A DNA stretch of 15,926 nucleotides from Ruminococcus sp. CAG:403. Lineage in GTDB: Bacteria; Bacillota; Clostridia; Oscillospirales; Ruminococcaceae. Below, in pieces: positions 1 through 6,559 of this stretch. Each line of letters begins with the position of its first letter. Within the stretch, counting starts at the first letter, position 1. Location: assembly GCA_000437255.1 (NCBI GenBank), contig FR899101.1, forward strand, positions 8,322-24,247, read 5' to 3'. A program made the position numbers and the translations under genes. Below the pieces are notes generated by a model. The model was not told the DNA's origin, did not search any database, and saw only the letters and a list, made by a program, of their open reading frames with translations.

Positions 1-2039
1 TCGACTTAAAAGCACTCATGGGCGACAGTTCCGACAACATTTCCGGCGTTGCCGGAATCGGAAAAAAAACAGCTACCACACTCATTCAAAAATGGGGCAC
101 AGTAGAAGCACTGTATGAAAACTTAGACCAGGCCGGCTTAACCAAAGGCGTCTATCAGAAATTAACTGCCGGTGCGGAAGCTGCCAAGCAGAGCAAGTGG
201 CTGGCTACCATTGTTACGGATGTGCCCATTGCAACCAACCCTGCTGACTACCAAATTGGAGCAGTGCAAGTACAAAAAGCGCAGGCACTCTTATTGGAAC
301 TGGAACTGGTCAAGCTGATGGACAAATTGCATCTCCGAGATGCCATCGACCCAGCAGCAGATCCCGAAATGGAACAGGCATCACCAGAAGCACCTGCCCT
401 TACAACAGAACCAGCAACCGATACTTTGCTGGAACAGCTTCGCCAAGAGACGGTAGTCTCCTATTTATTTGATGGAGAAACCCTGGAGCTGCTTTTGGAA
501 CAAACCATTTATCACACACAAGATCCTGCATGGATTTTTGCATTTCTACAGGATGCCGCTATTGCCAAACAAACCTTTTCTGCCAAGCCGCATTACCGCT
601 GGTTCTTTGCCCATCGGGATTCCCTGCAACAGCGCATGCAGCTTGCCGGAGACGGCGAAATCAGCGCCTATCTGCTCAATCCAACCACCACCGCTTATAC
701 CATTGAGCGGCTTTGTGTCACCTATCACGTCCCGTACTTTGAAGCACTGGGCGAGCATGCAAATCTGGCAGCACTTCCGGCTTTGATGCAGGAAATGAAC
801 CGCTTGGTACAGGAGCAGGGCATGGAGCAGCTCTGTCAAGTCGAATTGCAGCTGACAGAAGTCCTGGCTTCCATGGAACATGACGGCATTCTGGTCGATC
901 AAAAAGGTGTTCGGGAATTCGGTCACTATCTTTCCGAGCAAATCGAAGAGGTACAGCAAATTGTCTATGACGAAGCAGGACATGCGTTCAACATTGGTTC
1001 TCCCAAGCAGCTGGGACTGGTACTGTTCGAGGAGTTGCAGCTGCCGCACGGCAAAAAAACCAAAACGGGTTACTCCACGAATGCGGAACTGCTGGAATCC
1101 CTGCGGGAACAGCACCCAATCGTAGATGCCGTTTTGAAATGGCGGCAATACTCTAAGCTCAAGTCCACTTATGTAGAAGGTCTTTTGAAGCAGGTTGGTT
1201 CAGACGGACGAATTCATTCCCTCTTCAAACAAACAGAAACTCGAACCGGACGCATTTCCTCCACAGAACCCAATCTGCAAAACATTCCCGTCCGCACCGA
1301 ATTGGGGCGCAACATGCGGAAATTCTTCATTGCAAAGGAAGGCTGCGTACTGCTGGATGCCGACTACAGCCAGATTGAACTGCGGATTCTTGCCAGTCTC
1401 TGCGAGGATACTAATATGCAGGAAGCCTTTCGCAGCGGTGCAGACATCCATGCAGCAACCGCAGCACAGGTGTTTAACATGCCGCCGGAACTGGTAACCA
1501 GTGAAATGCGAAGCGCTGCAAAAGCAGTCAATTTCGGTATTATTTACGGAATCGGCGCTTTTTCTCTGTCCAAAGACATTGGCGTCACCGTATACCAAGC
1601 CAATCAATATATCAAAAACTATCTGGCACGCTATCCGCATGTAGAACGTTTTATGGAGGATGTGGTAGCAGGCGGAAAAGAAAACGGCTACGTAACCACG
1701 CTGTTTGGCCGACGCAGACCGGTTCCGGAACTGCTGGCTTCCAACAAAGTCATGCAGGCTGCCGGAAAGCGCATTGCCATGAATACACCCATCCAGGGTA
1801 CCGCAGCAGACATCATCAAAATGGCAATGGTAAACGTTTACAAGCGACTGGAACGAGAAGTACCGCAGGCACGTCTTATTTTACAAGTACACGATGAGCT
1901 GATTGTAGAAGTTCCCACTGCACAGGCGATGGCGGCTGCTAAAATCCTGGGAGAAGAAATGCAGCAAGTCGTACATCTTGCCGTACCGCTGACCGCAGAT
2001 GTCAGCATGGGAGAAAGCTGGTATGATGCGAAAGGTTAA
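1..2039 (+). CDS. polA: DNA polymerase I, 5'-truncated by the window edge
   Basis: DNA polymerase I fills gaps in repair and removes Okazaki primers. The reading frame is open from base 3 (D-L-K-A-L-M-G-D), so the ATG at 18 is an internal Met. About 180-190 N-terminal residues of the 5' nuclease are missing. The visible part starts in the helix-hairpin-helix (GDSSDN, GVAGIGKKTA). A short, divergent 3'-5' exonuclease-like region follows at roughly residues 140-240 (counting the Met at 18 as 1), then the family A polymerase domain to the end. Motif A is DADYSQIELR with catalytic D449. Motif B is RSAAKAVNFGIIYG, with Phe at the position that sets deoxy/dideoxy discrimination. Motif C is QVHDELIVEV with D626. 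The exonuclease metal ligands seem lost: the segment matching the ExoII motif reads AKPHYRW where E. coli has NLKYD. Proofreading is therefore probably absent, as in Bacillus PolA. The 3' end overlaps rimI by 17 bases. Confidence 0.97.
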   Translation, partial: DLKALMGDSSDNISGVAGIGKKTATTLIQKWGTVEALYENLDQAGLTKGVYQKLTAGAEAAKQSKWLATIVTDVPIATNPADYQIGAVQVQKAQALLLELELVKLMDKLHLRDAIDPAADPEMEQASPEAPALTTEPATDTLLEQLRQETVVSYLFDGETLELLLEQTIYHTQDPAWIFAFLQDAAIAKQTFSAKPHYRWFFAHRDSLQQRMQLAGDGEISAYLLNPTTTAYTIERLCVTYHVPYFEALGEHANLAALPALMQEMNRLVQEQGMEQLCQVELQLTEVLASMEHDGILVDQKGVREFGHYLSEQIEEVQQIVYDEAGHAFNIGSPKQLGLVLFEELQLPHGKKTKTGYSTNAELLESLREQHPIVDAVLKWRQYSKLKSTYVEGLLKQVGSDGRIHSLFKQTETRTGRISSTEPNLQNIPVRTELGRNMRKFFIAKEGCVLLDADYSQIELRILASLCEDTNMQEAFRSGADIHAATAAQVFNMPPELVTSEMRSAAKAVNFGIIYGIGAFSLSKDIGVTVYQANQYIKNYLARYPHVERFMEDVVAGGKENGYVTTLFGRRRPVPELLASNKVMQAAGKRIAMNTPIQGTAADIIKMAMVNVYKRLEREVPQARLILQVHDELIVEVPTAQAMAAAKILGEEMQQVVHLAVPLTADVSMGESWYDAKG

Positions 2040-2475
2040 AATTCAGCCGGCACAGCCGGAACAAATCCCCCTGCTTGCAGCGCTTGCCCGACAATCCTTC
2101 CCGGATCCATGGTCGGAGCAATTGTTTGCCGAAGCGCTTGCTTCTCCCTATACCAAAATCTGGACAGCGATGGACGGCACACAATTGACTGGCTATCTGG
2201 TTTTACAGCAGCTTGGAGCAGAACAGAGTGTGGATGATCTGGCCGTTTCGCCCACATGGCGTGGGCAGCAAATTGCAACCCAGCTGCTGGAAGCTGCCCA
2301 TCAAACTTTCCAGAACTGTGATTTCATCTTAGAAGTGCGGGAATCCAATCAAGCAGCACGCAACCTATACCAAAAGCTTGGCTATCTACAAGACGGTTAC
2401 CGCAAACGTTACTATCAGAATCCACCGGAAGCGGCAGTTTTAATGCGGAAAGCCGCCCAATCCCAATCGAACTAG
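2023..2475 (+). CDS. rimI: Ribosomal protein S18-alanine N-acetyltransferase (GNAT family)
   Basis: This GNAT acyltransferase would transfer an acetyl group from acetyl-CoA to the N-terminal Ala of ribosomal protein S18. The protein is about 150 residues, normal for RimI. Visible landmarks are the N-terminal SFPDPWS segment, the beta4/acetyl-CoA loop motif VDDLAVSPTWRGQQIATQLL, and the C-terminal EVRESNQAARNLYQKLGY block typical of RimI. The frame opens at 1999, but the double ATG at 2023/2026 is preferred: a GGGAGA-like site at 2009-2014 sits about 8 bases upstream, and the resulting N-terminus (MMRKVKI) matches the family. The start lies inside the end of polA, so translational coupling is likely. 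tsaD follows 61 bases later, a common RimI/TsaD pairing. Substrate specificity is inferred from family membership; another protein acetyltransferase role is possible. Confidence 0.88.
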   Translation: MMRKVKIQPAQPEQIPLLAALARQSFPDPWSEQLFAEALASPYTKIWTAMDGTQLTGYLVLQQLGAEQSVDDLAVSPTWRGQQIATQLLEAAHQTFQNCDFILEVRESNQAARNLYQKLGYLQDGYRKRYYQNPPEAAVLMRKAAQSQSN

Positions 2476-2480
2476 TTATG

Positions 2481-2525
2481 ATACAGATTTTAAAACCTGT
2501 TTCCTTTATACACGCAGAAAGGAGA
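2481..2525 (+). promoter_or_regulatory. tsaD leader: imperfect palindrome plus hairpin covering the Shine-Dalgarno
   Basis: An 18-base near-palindrome, ACAGATTTTAAAACCTGT (2483-2500), has one mismatched pair. Directly after it, TCCTTT at 2502-2507 is the exact complement of AAAGGA at 2518-2523, which belongs to the tsaD ribosome binding site. A short hairpin with a 10-base loop could therefore mask the site. This is seen in sequence only; any control function is inference. Confidence 0.3.
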
Positions 2526-2536
2526 TTCATTTAAAT

Positions 2537-3565
2537 ATGTTAATTTTAGGAATTGAAAGCTCCTGTGACGAAACCGCAGCCAGTGTAATCGAAGATCACA
2601 CCACGGTGCGTTCGAACATCGTAGCTTCTCAAATTGCAGAACATCGCCTATATGGCGGAGTCGTTCCGGAAATTGCTTCCCGACGGCATTGTGAAAATGT
2701 ATTATGGGTGGTGCAGCAAGCCCTAGAGGAAGCCAACGTCACCTTAAAAGACCTGGATGCTGTTGCAGTAACATATGCACCCGGACTGATCGGTGCCTTG
2801 CTGGTCGGCGTAAACTTTGCAAAAGGACTGGCGCTGGCAGCGGAAAAGCCGCTGGTTCCCGTTCATCATATCGCTGGGCATATCGCCGCCAATTACATTG
2901 CCCATCCGGACCTGAAGCCACCTTATCTCTGCTTGGTTGCAAGCGGCGGACACAGCCATATTGTAGAAGTTCTGTCGCATACCTCCTATCGGGTGATCGG
3001 CAGAACACGAGATGATGCCGCTGGAGAATGCTTCGATAAATGTGCCCGTGCCATGGGATTTCCTTATCCAGGCGGCGTGCAGATTGACCGGGCAGCTCAA
3101 ATCGGAAACGCAGATGCCTTCTCTCTGCCAAAGCCAAAAGTAGCAGGAAATGCATATGATTTCAGCTTTTCCGGCTTAAAAACTTCGGTGGTTAATCTGC
3201 TGCACAATGCCCAGCAAAAAGGAACTACACTCAATGTGCAGGATCTTTCCGCAGCCGTTCAGCAGACCATCTCCACCGTTTTGACAGAACATACCATTCA
3301 AGCTGCCTTGGATTTGGGCTATGATACCATTGCAGTCGCTGGCGGTGTTTCTGCCAACAGCGGCGTGCGCAGCCGCATGCAGGAGGCCTGCTCCAAACGG
3401 GGGTTGCGCTGTTTTCTGCCGCCCAAGGAACTCTGCGGCGATAATGGCGCCATGATTGCCTGTGCCGGATCTTATTTGTTTGATGCCGGTGTTCGGGCAG
3501 ATTGGAACCTGAATGCCTATGCAACCATGCCGCTGGAAGTCATCGACCCGGCGAAGTTGTCCTAA
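2537..3565 (+). CDS. tsaD: tRNA N6-adenosine threonylcarbamoyltransferase
   Basis: TsaD transfers the threonylcarbamoyl group from threonylcarbamoyl-AMP to A37 of ANN-decoding tRNAs (t6A). It works with TsaB and TsaE, neither of which is in this window. The protein has 342 residues, the usual bacterial length. It has the ASKHA fold marker GIESSCDETAASV at the N-terminus, the metal-binding HxxxH at H111 and H115 (HHIAGHIAAN), the ASGGHSHIVEV loop, DDAAGECFDKCARAMG, FSFSGLKTSV, GGVSANSGVRSRM and the final metal/nucleotide aspartate D302 in CGDNGAMIA. The ATG at 2537 is chosen because AAAGGAGA at 2518-2525 precedes it at suitable spacing. It probably shares a transcript with polA and rimI. No clear intrinsic terminator follows. 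Confidence 0.97.
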   Translation: MLILGIESSCDETAASVIEDHTTVRSNIVASQIAEHRLYGGVVPEIASRRHCENVLWVVQQALEEANVTLKDLDAVAVTYAPGLIGALLVGVNFAKGLALAAEKPLVPVHHIAGHIAANYIAHPDLKPPYLCLVASGGHSHIVEVLSHTSYRVIGRTRDDAAGECFDKCARAMGFPYPGGVQIDRAAQIGNADAFSLPKPKVAGNAYDFSFSGLKTSVVNLLHNAQQKGTTLNVQDLSAAVQQTISTVLTEHTIQAALDLGYDTIAVAGGVSANSGVRSRMQEACSKRGLRCFLPPKELCGDNGAMIACAGSYLFDAGVRADWNLNAYATMPLEVIDPAKLS

Positions 3566-3575
3566 ATACTCGAAC

Positions 3576-3645
3576 AGTTGTTTTTCACAGACAAATTAAC
3601 TCAAAATGAAAAAAGTTGTTTTTCCACGGCGCACGCAAGTGGAAA
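3576..3645 (+). repeat. Direct repeat and inverted repeat upstream of the pckG promoter
   Basis: AGTTGTTTTTC occurs exactly at 3576-3586 and again at 3614-3624, 38 bases apart. Overlapping the second copy is an inverted repeat, TTTCCAC (3621-3627) and GTGGAAA (3639-3645), with an 11-base loop. It lies 48 bases upstream of the -35 box. It could be a regulator site or a weak tsaD transcript end, but there is no T-run after the stem. Role unknown. Confidence 0.35.
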
Positions 3646-3692
3646 TAACGTGAATTTTAAATGAATATTAATTTTGATTTTGCACAAACTAC

Positions 3693-3721
3693 TTGACAAT
3701 ATCGCCTTTTGCATTTATAAT
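3693..3721 (+). promoter_or_regulatory. Consensus sigma-A promoter of pckG
   Basis: TTGACA at 3693-3698 and TATAAT at 3716-3721 are both perfect matches, separated by 17 bases. AT-rich DNA lies just upstream (about 3651-3690). Transcription should begin near 3728, giving a leader of about 75 bases. A promoter this close to consensus fits the strongly biased codon use of pckG. Confidence 0.9.
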
Positions 3722-3730
3722 ATTGATTGA

Positions 3731-3776
3731 TGGAAAGATTATGTTTCATAATTTCCAGATAATGCAGCATGCTGCA
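3731..3776 (+). promoter_or_regulatory. Structured 5' leader of pckG: hairpin plus 14-base palindrome
   Basis: TGGAA-AG-ATTATG (3731-3743) pairs with CATAAT-TTCCA (3747-3757): 11 base pairs with a 2-base bulge and a TTT loop, placed almost at the predicted transcript start. Six bases later comes a perfect palindrome, TGCAGCATGCTGCA (3763-3776), 13 bases before the GGAGGT site. A 5'-end hairpin could stabilise the mRNA. Either element could also be an operator. Function is inferred. Confidence 0.5.
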
Positions 3777-3802
3777 AAATGATTTTTATGGAGGTAATAC
3801 CA

Positions 3803-5635
3803 ATGGCATTGACAAAAAATAAAAATGTGCTGGCATGGGTAGATGAAATGGTAGCACTGACAAAGCCGGACAAGGTTGTATGGATTGACGGCTCGAAGGA
3901 ACAGCTGGATGCGCTGACGGATGAAGTCACTTCTCTTCCGGAAGGCAACCGTGATAAGATGTATAGATTGAACGAAGAAAAACTGCCGGGCTGTCTGTAC
4001 CACAGAACGCTGCCGAATGACGTAGCACGTGTAGAAGACAGAACCTTTATCTGCACCAAGAAGAAGGAAGATGCAGGCCCGACCAACAACTGGATGGATC
4101 CGGCTGAAATGAAGGCAAAGCTGATTCCGCTGTATGATGGTGTCATGAAGGGCAGAACCATGTATGTAATCCCATATTCTATGGGTCCGATTGGTTCTCC
4201 TCTGGCAAAGGTTGGCGTTGAGCTGACTGACTCCATTTATGTTGTTCTGAACATGAACATCATGACTCGTATGGGCACACAGGCTTTTGAAAACCTGGGC
4301 GATACTTCTGATGATTTCGTTCGCGGCCTGCACTCCAAGGCAGATGTAGATCCGGAAAACCGTTATATTGTACAGTTCCCGGAAGAAAACACCATTTGGT
4401 CCATCAACTCTGCTTACGGCGGCAACGTTCTGCTGGGTAAGAAGTGCTTCGCTCTGCGTATCGCTTCCTTCCAGGGTAAGAACGAAGGCTGGATGGCAGA
4501 ACACATGCTGATCCTGGGCGTTCAGAAGCCGAACGGTGAAACCACTTATATCACCGCTGCTTTCCCGTCTGCATGCGGAAAGACCAACCTGGCTATGCTG
4601 ATTCCGCCGGAAGGCTATCTGAAGGATGGCTACAAGGTATTCACCGTTGGTGATGACATCGCTTGGATGAAGCCTGGCAAGGATGGCAGACTGTACGCAA
4701 TCAATCCGGAAAACGGCTTCTTTGGCGTTGCACCGGGTACCAATGCAAACTCCAACTACAATGCTCTGGCTTGCACCAGATCTGATACAATCTTCACCAA
4801 CGTTGCACTGAACAATGCAGACAACACCGTTTGGTGGGAAAAACTGGATAAGAATCCGCCGGTTGATGCAACTGAGTGGAAGGGCGAAAAGGTAAATGGT
4901 CCGGAATATATCGCTGCTGGCAACAAGCTGGCTCATCCGAACTCCAGATTTACTGCTCCGGCAAAGAACTGCCCGTGCCTGTCTCCAGAATTCAACAATC
5001 CGGAAGGTGTTCCGATTTCCGCAATCATCTTTGGCGGTCGTCGTGCATCCACCACTCCGCTGGTATATCAGTCCTTTGACTGGACCCACGGCACTTATAT
5101 GGGCTCTGCTGTTTCTTCCGAAACAACAGCTGCTGCAACTGGTGCAACTGGCGTTCTGCGTCATGACCCGATGGCTATGAAGCCGTTCATTGGCTACAAT
5201 GTAGGCGACTACTGGGCACACTGGCTCGAAATGGGCGAAAAGCTGGGCGACAAGGCTCCAAAGATCTTCAACGTTAACTGGTTCAAGACCGACGAAGAAG
5301 GCAACTTCCTGTGGCCAGGCTTTGGTGACAATATGCGTGTTCTGGACTGGATCATCAAGAGATGTGAAGGCGAAGTAGACGCTGTTGAAACACCGATCGG
5401 TTATGAGCCGAAGCCGGAAGACATCAATGTAGACGGCCTGGTTTACGAGGGCAAGCAGTTCACAACAGAAGATATTGCAAACCTGCTGAAGCTGGATACC
5501 AAGCTGTGGAAGAACGAAATCGCTGAAATGCGGAGATATTATAAGGAAGATATCGAAGCAAAGGGCGGCAAGGTTCCTGCTGCATTGTATGCACAGCTGG
5601 ATGCTCTGGAAGCAAGACTGAACGAAGCAAAGTAA
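3803..5635 (+). CDS. pckG: Phosphoenolpyruvate carboxykinase (GTP)
   Basis: This enzyme interconverts oxaloacetate + GTP and PEP + CO2 + GDP at the PEP–oxaloacetate branch point. The start at ATG 3803 is set by GGAGGT at 3790-3795, 7 bases away; an earlier in-frame ATG at 3779 has no such site. The 610-residue protein has the GTP-type length and motifs: YVIPYSMGPIGSPLAKVGVE, the P-loop FPSACGKTN with the hallmark Cys258 and Lys260, the metal site GDDIAW (D284, D285), PGTNANSN and GGRRASTTPLVYQSFDW. It is monocistronic, with its own promoter and terminator. Codon use is highly biased: it contains no TTA, CTA or TCA codons, which leaves an aligned 642-codon open frame on the other strand. This suggests very high expression. 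A GTP-type rather than ATP-type enzyme is of some note for a Clostridia-like host. Confidence 0.97.
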   Translation: MALTKNKNVLAWVDEMVALTKPDKVVWIDGSKEQLDALTDEVTSLPEGNRDKMYRLNEEKLPGCLYHRTLPNDVARVEDRTFICTKKKEDAGPTNNWMDPAEMKAKLIPLYDGVMKGRTMYVIPYSMGPIGSPLAKVGVELTDSIYVVLNMNIMTRMGTQAFENLGDTSDDFVRGLHSKADVDPENRYIVQFPEENTIWSINSAYGGNVLLGKKCFALRIASFQGKNEGWMAEHMLILGVQKPNGETTYITAAFPSACGKTNLAMLIPPEGYLKDGYKVFTVGDDIAWMKPGKDGRLYAINPENGFFGVAPGTNANSNYNALACTRSDTIFTNVALNNADNTVWWEKLDKNPPVDATEWKGEKVNGPEYIAAGNKLAHPNSRFTAPAKNCPCLSPEFNNPEGVPISAIIFGGRRASTTPLVYQSFDWTHGTYMGSAVSSETTAAATGATGVLRHDPMAMKPFIGYNVGDYWAHWLEMGEKLGDKAPKIFNVNWFKTDEEGNFLWPGFGDNMRVLDWIIKRCEGEVDAVETPIGYEPKPEDINVDGLVYEGKQFTTEDIANLLKLDTKLWKNEIAEMRRYYKEDIEAKGGKVPAALYAQLDALEARLNEAK

Positions 5636-5672
5636 GCTTCTGCACTTGTGCATCAAATCGAGTAACAATTTC

Positions 5673-5711
5673 AATAGACTGCTGCATCAAATGGTGCAGC
5701 AGTCTATTTTT
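5673..5711 (+). terminator. Intrinsic terminator of pckG
   Basis: AATAGACTGCTGCA (5673-5686) pairs perfectly with TGCAGCAGTCTATT (5695-5708) around an 8-base loop; the 3' arm runs into a TTTTT tract ending at 5711. Just upstream is a small TGCAC/GTGCA hairpin (5641-5652). A direct repeat, TGCATCAAAT, occurs at 5649-5658 and 5683-5692. Confidence 0.92.
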
Positions 5712-5725
5712 GTGTACGGCACGAT

Positions 5726-5754
5726 TTGACAGAACTTTTATTTCATGCTACAAT
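5726..5754 (+). promoter_or_regulatory. Extended -10 sigma-A promoter for the flavin reductase gene
   Basis: TTGACA (5726-5731), a 17-base spacer, and TACAAT (5749-5754) preceded by TGC, the extended -10 element. It begins 15 bases after the pckG terminator and gives a short leader before the AAAGGAGG site at 5776-5783. Confidence 0.85.
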
Positions 5755-5793
5755 GAATTGGAAAAATTGATTCGCAAAGGAGGCGCACACCCA

Positions 5794-6375
5794 ATGGCAA
5801 AACAGCATTGGAAAGGCAGTGTCTTGCTTGCACCCGTCCCCCCTGCTCTGGTTACCTGCGGCACATTGGAACACCCCAACGTGCTGACCGTTGCATGGAC
5901 TGGTGTCGTCAGCACCCATCCCCCTATGACTTATGTTTCCATTCGTCCTTCCCGGTATTCCTACTCCATCATTGAGCAGCAAAAGGAATTTGTCATCAAT
6001 CTGACGACTTCCGCTATGTGTCGGGAAACGGATTTTTGCGGGGTAAAAAGCGGCCGTGATGTGGATAAAATTGCTGCCTGCAACTTCACACTGGAACCCG
6101 GACAAACCGTTTCCACCCCTTCCATTGAACAGTGCCCGGTCAATCTGGAGTGCAAAGTAACCGAAGCAAAAGCATTCGGCAGCCACACAATGTTCCTGGC
6201 AGAAATCACTGGTGTCAACGTCTCGGAGCAATATCTGGACAGCAAGGGAAAGCTCAACTTACAGCAATGCGGTCTTATGGCATATGCCCATGGAGAGTAT
6301 TTTGCGCTGGGCAGAAAGCTGGGCGACTTCGGATGGTCTGTTCGCAAAAAGAAAAAGCGGAAGGCGACTTCGTAA
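5794..6375 (+). CDS. Flavin reductase family protein (FMN-binding split barrel)
   Basis: The 193-residue protein matches the flavin reductase-like/DIM6-NTAB group: FMN-binding split-barrel proteins that reduce free flavin with NAD(P)H or act as small flavoproteins. Supporting segments are NVLTVAWTGVVSTHPPMTYVSIRPSRYSYSII near the N-terminus (FMN phosphate region), FVINLTTSAMCRETDFCG, the central INLECKV-like strand (VNLECKVTEAKAFGSHTMFLAEI) and the C-terminal GLMAYAHGEYFALGRKLGDFGWSVRKK. This end is common in the clostridial members. The start at 5794 is chosen over the upstream TTG at 5710 because AAAGGAGG lies 10 bases before it and the TTG lies inside the terminator and upstream of the promoter. 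It stands between a terminator and the next promoter, so the neighbours give no clue to its electron partner. Confidence 0.88.
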   Translation: MAKQHWKGSVLLAPVPPALVTCGTLEHPNVLTVAWTGVVSTHPPMTYVSIRPSRYSYSIIEQQKEFVINLTTSAMCRETDFCGVKSGRDVDKIAACNFTLEPGQTVSTPSIEQCPVNLECKVTEAKAFGSHTMFLAEITGVNVSEQYLDSKGKLNLQQCGLMAYAHGEYFALGRKLGDFGWSVRKKKKRKATS

Positions 6376-6400
6376 GCCTTTTGTTCTCGTTTAAAATCGG

Positions 6401-6428
6401 TTGACATTTTTTCATTTTATGTTATAAT
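6401..6428 (+). promoter_or_regulatory. Extended -10 sigma-A promoter of the tepA–rpsA gene string
   Basis: TTGACA (6401-6406), a 16-base spacer, and TATAAT (6423-6428) with TGT directly before it (extended -10). The predicted start is near 6435, giving a leader of about 125 bases. I see no equally good promoter downstream until the one inside ispH. Confidence 0.88.
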
Positions 6429-6446
6429 AAACTTGTATATCTGTGC

Positions 6447-6550
6447 GTAGTGCGGCAACCTGTTTGCCGCATTGCCCATCCTTTCTTGCCGCTTGGCATA
6501 GATCGGATGTATGGTTCTTTCCTTTTTCGGGCATACTGCAAGAGAAAGGA
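6447..6550 (+). promoter_or_regulatory. Structured 5' leader of tepA
   Basis: A hairpin, TGCGGCAA (6451-6458) with TTGCCGCA (6464-6471) and loop CCTGT, can be extended outward with wobble pairs to about 12 pairs (6447-6475). Next, TCCTTTCT at 6479-6486 is the exact complement of AGAAAGGA at 6543-6550, the Shine-Dalgarno region of tepA. A second pyrimidine run (about 6513-6525) could pair with the same site less well. No known riboswitch class is recognised. A control role is inference. Confidence 0.4.
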
Positions 6551-6559
6551 GCGATGCAT

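Noticed and set aside
475..486. FDGET in PolA looks like the D-x-E ExoI motif of active proofreading domains.
   Set aside because: The residues that follow do not fit the motif, and the ExoII and ExoIII positions are missing, so it is most likely a coincidence.
3566..3802. A catabolite-response (CcpA) operator in front of pckG.
   Set aside because: I looked for a TGWNANCGNTNWCA-like sequence and saw no convincing match by eye.
3746..5674. A 642-codon open frame on the - strand opposite pckG.
   Set aside because: Its codons align with those of pckG, and it exists because pckG uses no TTA, CTA or TCA codons. The translation shows no recognisable family, has many Cys/His and spans the promoter leader and the terminator. 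It is a shadow of biased codon use.
6443..6553. An N-terminal extension of tepA from the ATG at 6443.
   Set aside because: It would start about 8 bases after the predicted transcript start, has no ribosome site, covers the leader hairpin, and adds 37-39 residues not typical of the family.
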